DNA of 64,000 nucleotides from Mactra quadrangularis (Eukaryota > Mollusca > Bivalvia > Venerida > Mactridae): NCBI GenBank assembly GCA_025267735.1, contig CM046311.1, positions 30,237,399 to 30,301,398 on the forward strand, given 5' to 3'. Each line of letters opens with the position of its first letter. Position 1 is the stretch's first letter. The notes below the pieces were generated by a model, which was not told where the DNA came from, ran no database searches, and worked only from the letters and a program-made list of their open reading frames with translations. The position numbers were made by a program, and so were the translations under genes. Shown here piece by piece: positions 46,991 to 64,000 of the stretch.

Positions 46991-49840
46991 ATTTTTGTCC
47001 TGTTCATATAAAATAGCATTTTTAATTATTTTTATTTACGTAATTATCAATATAATTTCAATATTTTATGACAAATAAACAATTCTGTTAAATTATTTAA
47101 AACAAAATCCATTTAATGGCTGTCAATTCAAAATGGCGGCCATTACAAGACGCCAAATAATTTTATATACTAACGCTTTTTCTCAGATGAAATTCATTGC
47201 AGTTAATTGATTCAGAACATTTCTCATTTATTAGACTATATCTCAAAGTATAACCAGTGCATCTGGTGACATCACTACAATGAAACCTAGGCATCATTCG
47301 CGGTTCCGGTTCGAAAACATTACATATACGACCGCCTGTGCTTTGATACACAGCATGTATATCAGTGTCAATTTAAAGTGTGCTTGTTGCTGTATTGGCA
47401 CATGATATTTTTCTCTGTTTGTGTACTGTTGAAATCAAACAGATTTCTGTATATTATACTAAAAAGTCTCAAATGTTATCGAATCAACCCCTCTTAATAT
47501 TATATAACTATCGTTAGTCAACGTGAGGGAGCCAATGGTAACAGGGTTTAAGTTACCACAATGGTGTACAGCTTACACGGAATTTAGATAATACTGAATG
47601 AATCATTGGGTTAGATGTAGGGTAATCTTTCCATTGACACATATTTATGAATGATGATCCCGGACAACTATGAATTAAATTCAGCAGCGTTCGTATCAAT
47701 TAGTACAAATCAGAAATTAATCCGTTATCATCCATGACTACGGTTTGAATCCAAAAACTGCTTTGACAACATATTCATAAAGTATTACATGTCTCAGTAG
47801 CTACAATCCATTTTTTTCAGTACCCAGCCGATTTCCTTCTTCTGTAAATGTGTGGCCAAGATTTTAGAAGTATATGCAGACAGTTGTACATTGTATCCAA
47901 TATCTCAATGTTATTTACAGTAAGGCAGTTAAAAGATTAACTGTAAAGCAGGAAATGTCTACAAAAATCCATCATGTATTTCTATAACAACCGATTTAGA
48001 CTAGTGCTGCTGTCTATATCTGACAAAGTTTATATCTCCCCCAAATTGTTAGTGGCTCAAATGAATATTCTAAAATAACTCCAAGTATACCTTCCTTTCA
48101 TAGGGCAATTCAGATTGTTTTTAGGTTTAATCCATCTTGATCAGACAATTAAGCTTGTATAATGAAGCTTTGTAATGCAATAGTGCAAAGTATCACAAAA
48201 CTTCCTTCATCAAATGATTACTATTTGCAAATTTGAATATGCTAGAAAACGAATAGCCTAACAGATTAGTTATTCGTAGCCACACAAACTGACACTAGCA
48301 AACTATACAGGTCAGACATATCAGCTGGCCAATACTTTTCAGACTCCGGTCATAATCCCCGACTATCAGCATATTTCCGATGCAACTGTTATTTATGGAT
48401 TCTTGCTCGTATATTCTAATTCTCAGAAAGCATTAAGGGCCTTGGATAATAAGTTTTTAAAGATTTAATTCCATAGGTGCATGCATATGTCTCGAAATAT
48501 AACAGGACATACACATGTAGTTAGTTTCGATGTTTACGAGGGTCAGTTAGAGACAAACGTGAGCGCCATAGAGAAGCACTCAAAACAAATTAACGACCAA
48601 ATTGGCAGAAAATTGTACGTGGTAGTGACAACAAGACCGAACTACATTGGGTTCTGATCCGACAAAATACTTACCATGTGTTTTTGTAATGTTGTTGTTG
48701 TGACAAAATGTGAGATTGCATCCATTGTTTCTACAATAGAATGAATCCTTGTAATCACGAAGAATCATATTTAAGCCACATTATTCTATAAAGCAACAGG
48801 CAAAACTTTTTTATAATAAAGCATGTGTGACTGATGCTGTTAAATAAACGTGTTTCTATCACTAAAAAGGTGCATATTTTATAAACCTTGGATTGAGTTT
48901 GGTCTAGGATAGTCAATTAGGAGGTTACCAATACGCAAAATGACGGCTCAGAAAAATCTAATAGAATGTTGTTCTATCGCGATTTTACTTGTAGCCATTT
49001 TATGTAGGTCTTTGAAAAAGCTAAGTCAACATTTAGCAGACATGATCAAGATTTCAAAACACTGTAGAAATTTGTCATAATTATGCGCGATTAGAACAGT
49101 CTTATAGACAATGTTGCGACGCTAGGCTTGACTTTTCTGTCCAAGAGCAAATATCCTATAATGCAATTTCACATACGAGGGCGTCTTTCTATGAACAAGT
49201 CAAAAGTTCTGTCTTCCACGCTGCGTGTATTTTTGGTCAATCGATGGTTATCAAGATCAAATCCAGTCGACTGGCTCTGGTAAAACAGTAGCGAATGACA
49301 AGAGCTATTGGCCAACCTTTCACCGATTGCCAAAAGTTTTTATCAGTTAACTAAATGAGGTGACAAGAGGGAATGTCATGAGCGATTCAAATGCTATCGA
49401 GTCGGTTTTAAATGAACTCGTTTGTGTGCTTGCATGTGCGAATAATGAAATCATCACAGACTAAACCATCAATGTTTGCGTTCATATAATTATTACAACA
49501 ATATCTAAACTATCTTTACGATCTTGACCTTAAATTGTTGACTTCTAGACATGTGTGCATCACACATTATTGCTGAAACTTTAGTTTTTGACTAGGATTA
49601 TGAGAATCCTTGCTTCATTTTCGTGAATTGTGTTAAATTTCTGATAAAATCACTTTATATGTATACATTCTCATGTGACATTGACCTTTGACATGCACAA
49701 CATGTGGACAACATTAAGCATAAACATAGTAAACACTTGATAAAGGCAATCCAACACATGTATTCATAGTTCAATGTTAATGTAATAGTCTCAAATAAAC
49801 TAATTGTTTGATTATTTAATTAGTATTTACCGGGTATTAA
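46991..49840. other. Non-coding DNA
   Basis: No coding exon recognised on either strand. Confidence 0.4.
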
Positions 49841-49847
49841 CATCCTC

Positions 49848-50356
49848 CTTGGATCAAGGTCAAGGTCAAGGTAAATGTCAATTTATGTCTATAAATATTT
49901 GTCAAAGATTCTATCAAGTTAATTTGAATAATAACTATTTTCTATTTGCATCTCCAACCCTACATGATCATTAAAATGATTCAAAAAGTTTGAAACAACT
50001 TTCTCATGTATGTTACCTTTACCATGACCTTGACCTTGGAAGTATATCACATGATGTAAATCAATGTCTTAACTTGGTTAACATTTGTAGAATTCAAAAA
50101 CGCTATAATGTATCATCCTATAATACATTCAAAGCGGTAAAAAGAAGTTTAATCGCTTTGAGATACTGATTTCCTGGCGCATGCGCAGAAACGACGGCCA
50201 TCTTGAATTTCTTAGTGGAAATCGTGCTTTTTGTGAATGGTTGACCATGCAGGTCATCTGTGCCAAATTTGGTGCTTGTATCACCAAGTGAAAGATTGTT
50301 GCAGTTATCGACCCCACTAGATAGAATTCTCACAATATTTGCGCAGGTGAGCTAAA
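49848..50356 (-). repeat. Dispersed repeat with AAGGTCA motifs
   Basis: AAGGTCAAGGTCAAGGT near 49856 and its inverse ACCTTGACCTTGG near 50025 bracket one part. From 50195 the sequence is the inverted counterpart of 46830-46960 (GAAATCGTGCTTTTTGTGAA, TGGTGCTTGTATCACCAAGT, GACCCCACTAGAT) and ends GAGCTAAAAA. Confidence 0.55.
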
Positions 50357-50861
50357 AACACAGACAATTAATGTGAGAATTATTAACTGTCTTCCTAAAT
50401 TAATATAGCATGTTTCAACCATGGGGGAAAATATTCTTAATTATTATCAGCTGGAATATGCCAACCTATGAAAGTTTTTGTTTCAATTCTATGTGAACAA
50501 GCTAAAAACAGTCAACAATTTGTTTTTGATAAAATATTCACAAAGACTTTAAGTTTCACGTTACATCTTTTCACAGAGTGTTCGGGAGATAATTCAGGGT
50601 AGGTAATTGTGATCGTAATATTATAGTCCTGTCTATAGTCCTGTCGCTCGATTAAATACCAGAACTTATTATTGACATAAATCAAGCATACATTTTACCA
50701 CCTTACCCATATGCTGTATTGCGAGAGAAGATGTCGAAATTAACTTGTGAAACGTTTTGCAATGTATTTTATCATTTAATAGTAGTTTTTAGAACTTTCG
50801 AGGCCTCTATAGAACACTGAGAATGAAGTTAAAACACTACAACATTAAATCAACACAAGTA

Positions 50862-62445
<11,584 letters not shown>

Positions 62446-62733
62446 CTGAAGCAGAGAAAAATAAATTTTATAATCAAGCAATATTGCACATCAAATTTAA
62501 AAGTCATGGGTCTACAGTCAGGTCATCTACAACAGCAACTTTTGTCATTAATGAGGTAAATAAAGATTTTAGTTTTTTTTCATGGTTTACTCTTCTGACT
62601 TCCCTTTCATTTCTAGTTTTTCCTCGATGAACCTGTTGATGAAGATGTTTGTAAGTCTGGTCATGGTGTGTTATAATACATGTATCTACTTTAGAGGTGT
62701 AGCAAATTCGCAATACACTTCTTGAGTGGTGAC

Positions 62734-63136
62734 TAGGGCTGCCACAATATACTGGTGTACCAGTGTATCAGTATATTGCAATACGCAGCTGCAGCAATAC
62801 GTACCACGGTACAATTTTAATGTACCTGTATTTGGCGATATTTTTTATTTCATTGAAATAATTCTACCCTTCGCGAAATTAAAGTAGCGATAAGTCAGTT
62901 TTTCCATTGTTCATTCCATCTAACCTGAAGTTGCAAGAATTTAACCGATTGGGTCCCATCTCAGTCCTAAATGACCGTAAATACTTAAAGAGGCTAGATT
63001 CTATCAGTAGCTGCATATGCATTGTTTCTGTTAAATGCAATGAAGGAACAACAAATCTAAATGCCCCCAATATATCGGGGTACGTATCACGATATGATGA
63101 CAGCATATTGCAATCTGGCGTATTGTGACAGCCCTA
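62734..63136. mobile_element. hAT-type MITE (403 bp)
   Basis: Starts TAGGGCTGCCACAATA and ends TATTGTGACAGCCCTA. The flanking octamers GTGGTGAC (62726-62733) and GTTGCGAC (63137-63144) agree at 6 of 8 positions, as expected for an old hAT insertion. Homologous copy at 57433-57809. Located 5' (minus sense) of the first CDC7 exon found. Confidence 0.78.
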
Positions 63137-63144
63137 GTTGCGAC

Positions 63145-63880
63145 ATAGTTCACATAGTATTGAAGCCAAATGTGGTAAATTTGATCACATAAACAGTTGG
63201 TTTTTAAGCTCCTTTATAGTTTTACAGTAATTATGTCTTCCATTCATGACGTTAACACAGACACTGATGAGTACACTTTTATACACGTTGTTTTGCAAAA
63301 ATCATGTAACCTTTATAGTGTTCTTGTTTTTCACACTTGCTACTTATGTCTCTTGTTAGTATCAGAGGGAACACATCTAGTTCAGTCTAGTTTAGCGGAC
63401 TCCGTAAGTAAATATAAGTATGCATGTGCAGCATGCTGTTTCAATGAGCAGACGTGCAAAGGATAAGTGTCGTTTATTTTCTGTTATCATTGGGGCTGCT
63501 GCCCCCACACCCCCCACTGATATTAAAAATGGGTAACAAAAATGCATTTTAAAATAGTTATTAAAAAATAATTCATTTAAGACATGAATAAAAAACTGCA
63601 TGGGTAAAAACAAAATGGCGTCCAAAATTAGTCAACAACGCAACGTTTGAGCATGCACAATAGCTTCAGAATACAGCAAACATCCCGGGTCTGCTAAACT
63701 AGATTCTATCCGTATAAGAGTGATAGTTCTGAAGATAATCGGCCCCTGATGTTAAACGTGGCTAATTTTGAGGACTACTGTCATACCTAACGGTCAACGC
63801 CCTCACTTGGTCACTCTGAAATTCTGAATGACCTGTGGTGATCATACATTGGTAGGTGACTATATAGTCACTTCCAACAG
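63145..63880. other. Non-coding DNA; possible upstream region of CDC7
   Basis: No coding exon recognised. CDC7's missing first exon and promoter should lie upstream of 62445 in the minus sense, here or beyond the window. Confidence 0.35.
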
Positions 63881-63884
63881 CCTT

Positions 63885-63980
63885 GCTGTTGGGTTAACCC
63901 TTTAGCGACGCGGTTGAGTGTCTCGCTTACCACACGGGAGAACCAGGTTCGATTCCCAGTCATGGCATGTATGGTTTTTA
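63885..63980 (+). repeat. tRNA-like SINE head at window end
   Basis: GCGACGCGGTTGAGTGTCTC (A-box region) and CCAGGTTCGATTCCCAG (B box) have tRNA-like spacing with an arm between. The body runs towards the window edge, so length and family cannot be judged. A genuine but atypical tRNA seems less likely because the acceptor ends do not pair. Confidence 0.5.
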
Positions 63981-64000
63981 TTCCCCCAATTTACTTTAGA

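Noticed and set aside
49848..50045. AAGGTCA repeats as nuclear-receptor response elements
   Set aside because: The motif matches a half-site, but here it is part of a dispersed repeat and far from any recognised promoter.

Overview
This is animal nuclear DNA: AT-rich, with multi-exon genes, GT/AG introns and very many dispersed repeats. Several tRNA-derived SINE families, short TIR elements and characteristic bivalve-type intronic repeats point to a mollusc, most likely a bivalve. The species cannot be named from the sequence alone.

Left edge (240-2878, + strand): the last four exons of a TBC1D13-type Rab GTPase-activating protein, whose introns are filled with SINEs. From about 3.2 to 10.8 kb there is no gene, only SINE fragments and several well-bounded MITEs: Tc1/mariner-like with TA duplications, one Mutator-like with a 10-bp duplication, and a snap-back inverted repeat.

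Middle (10.8-30.7 kb, - strand): three divergent ELAV/Hu-type RNA-binding proteins, each with three RRMs in one uninterrupted coding exon, about 9-10 kb apart in the same orientation. Each coding exon is preceded by a splice acceptor 0-52 nt before its ATG, so each open frame is intronless but its leader is spliced. This is the most interesting feature of the window. It may be a tandemly expanded ELAV retrogene family, or single-exon reading frames sharing one upstream leader.

30.7-50 kb: a transposon graveyard. It holds a 3.0-kb hAT-like element with a perfect 8-bp duplication, a 1.7-kb element with about 90-bp TIRs and promoter-like sequence, a 5'-truncated and inactivated non-LTR retrotransposon sitting inside another repeat, a 366-bp TIR element with 8-bp duplications (second copy at 25.7 kb), and more mariner MITEs.

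Right part (50.9-62.4 kb, - strand): nine exons of the cell-cycle kinase CDC7, including the glycine loop, HRD, DFG and P+1 segments and the zinc-type Cys cluster. The first coding exon was not found. Its introns carry SINEs, a 161-bp tandem array, three copies of one intronic repeat, an hAT MITE copy and a 29-bp minisatellite. The window ends in a tRNA-like SINE head.
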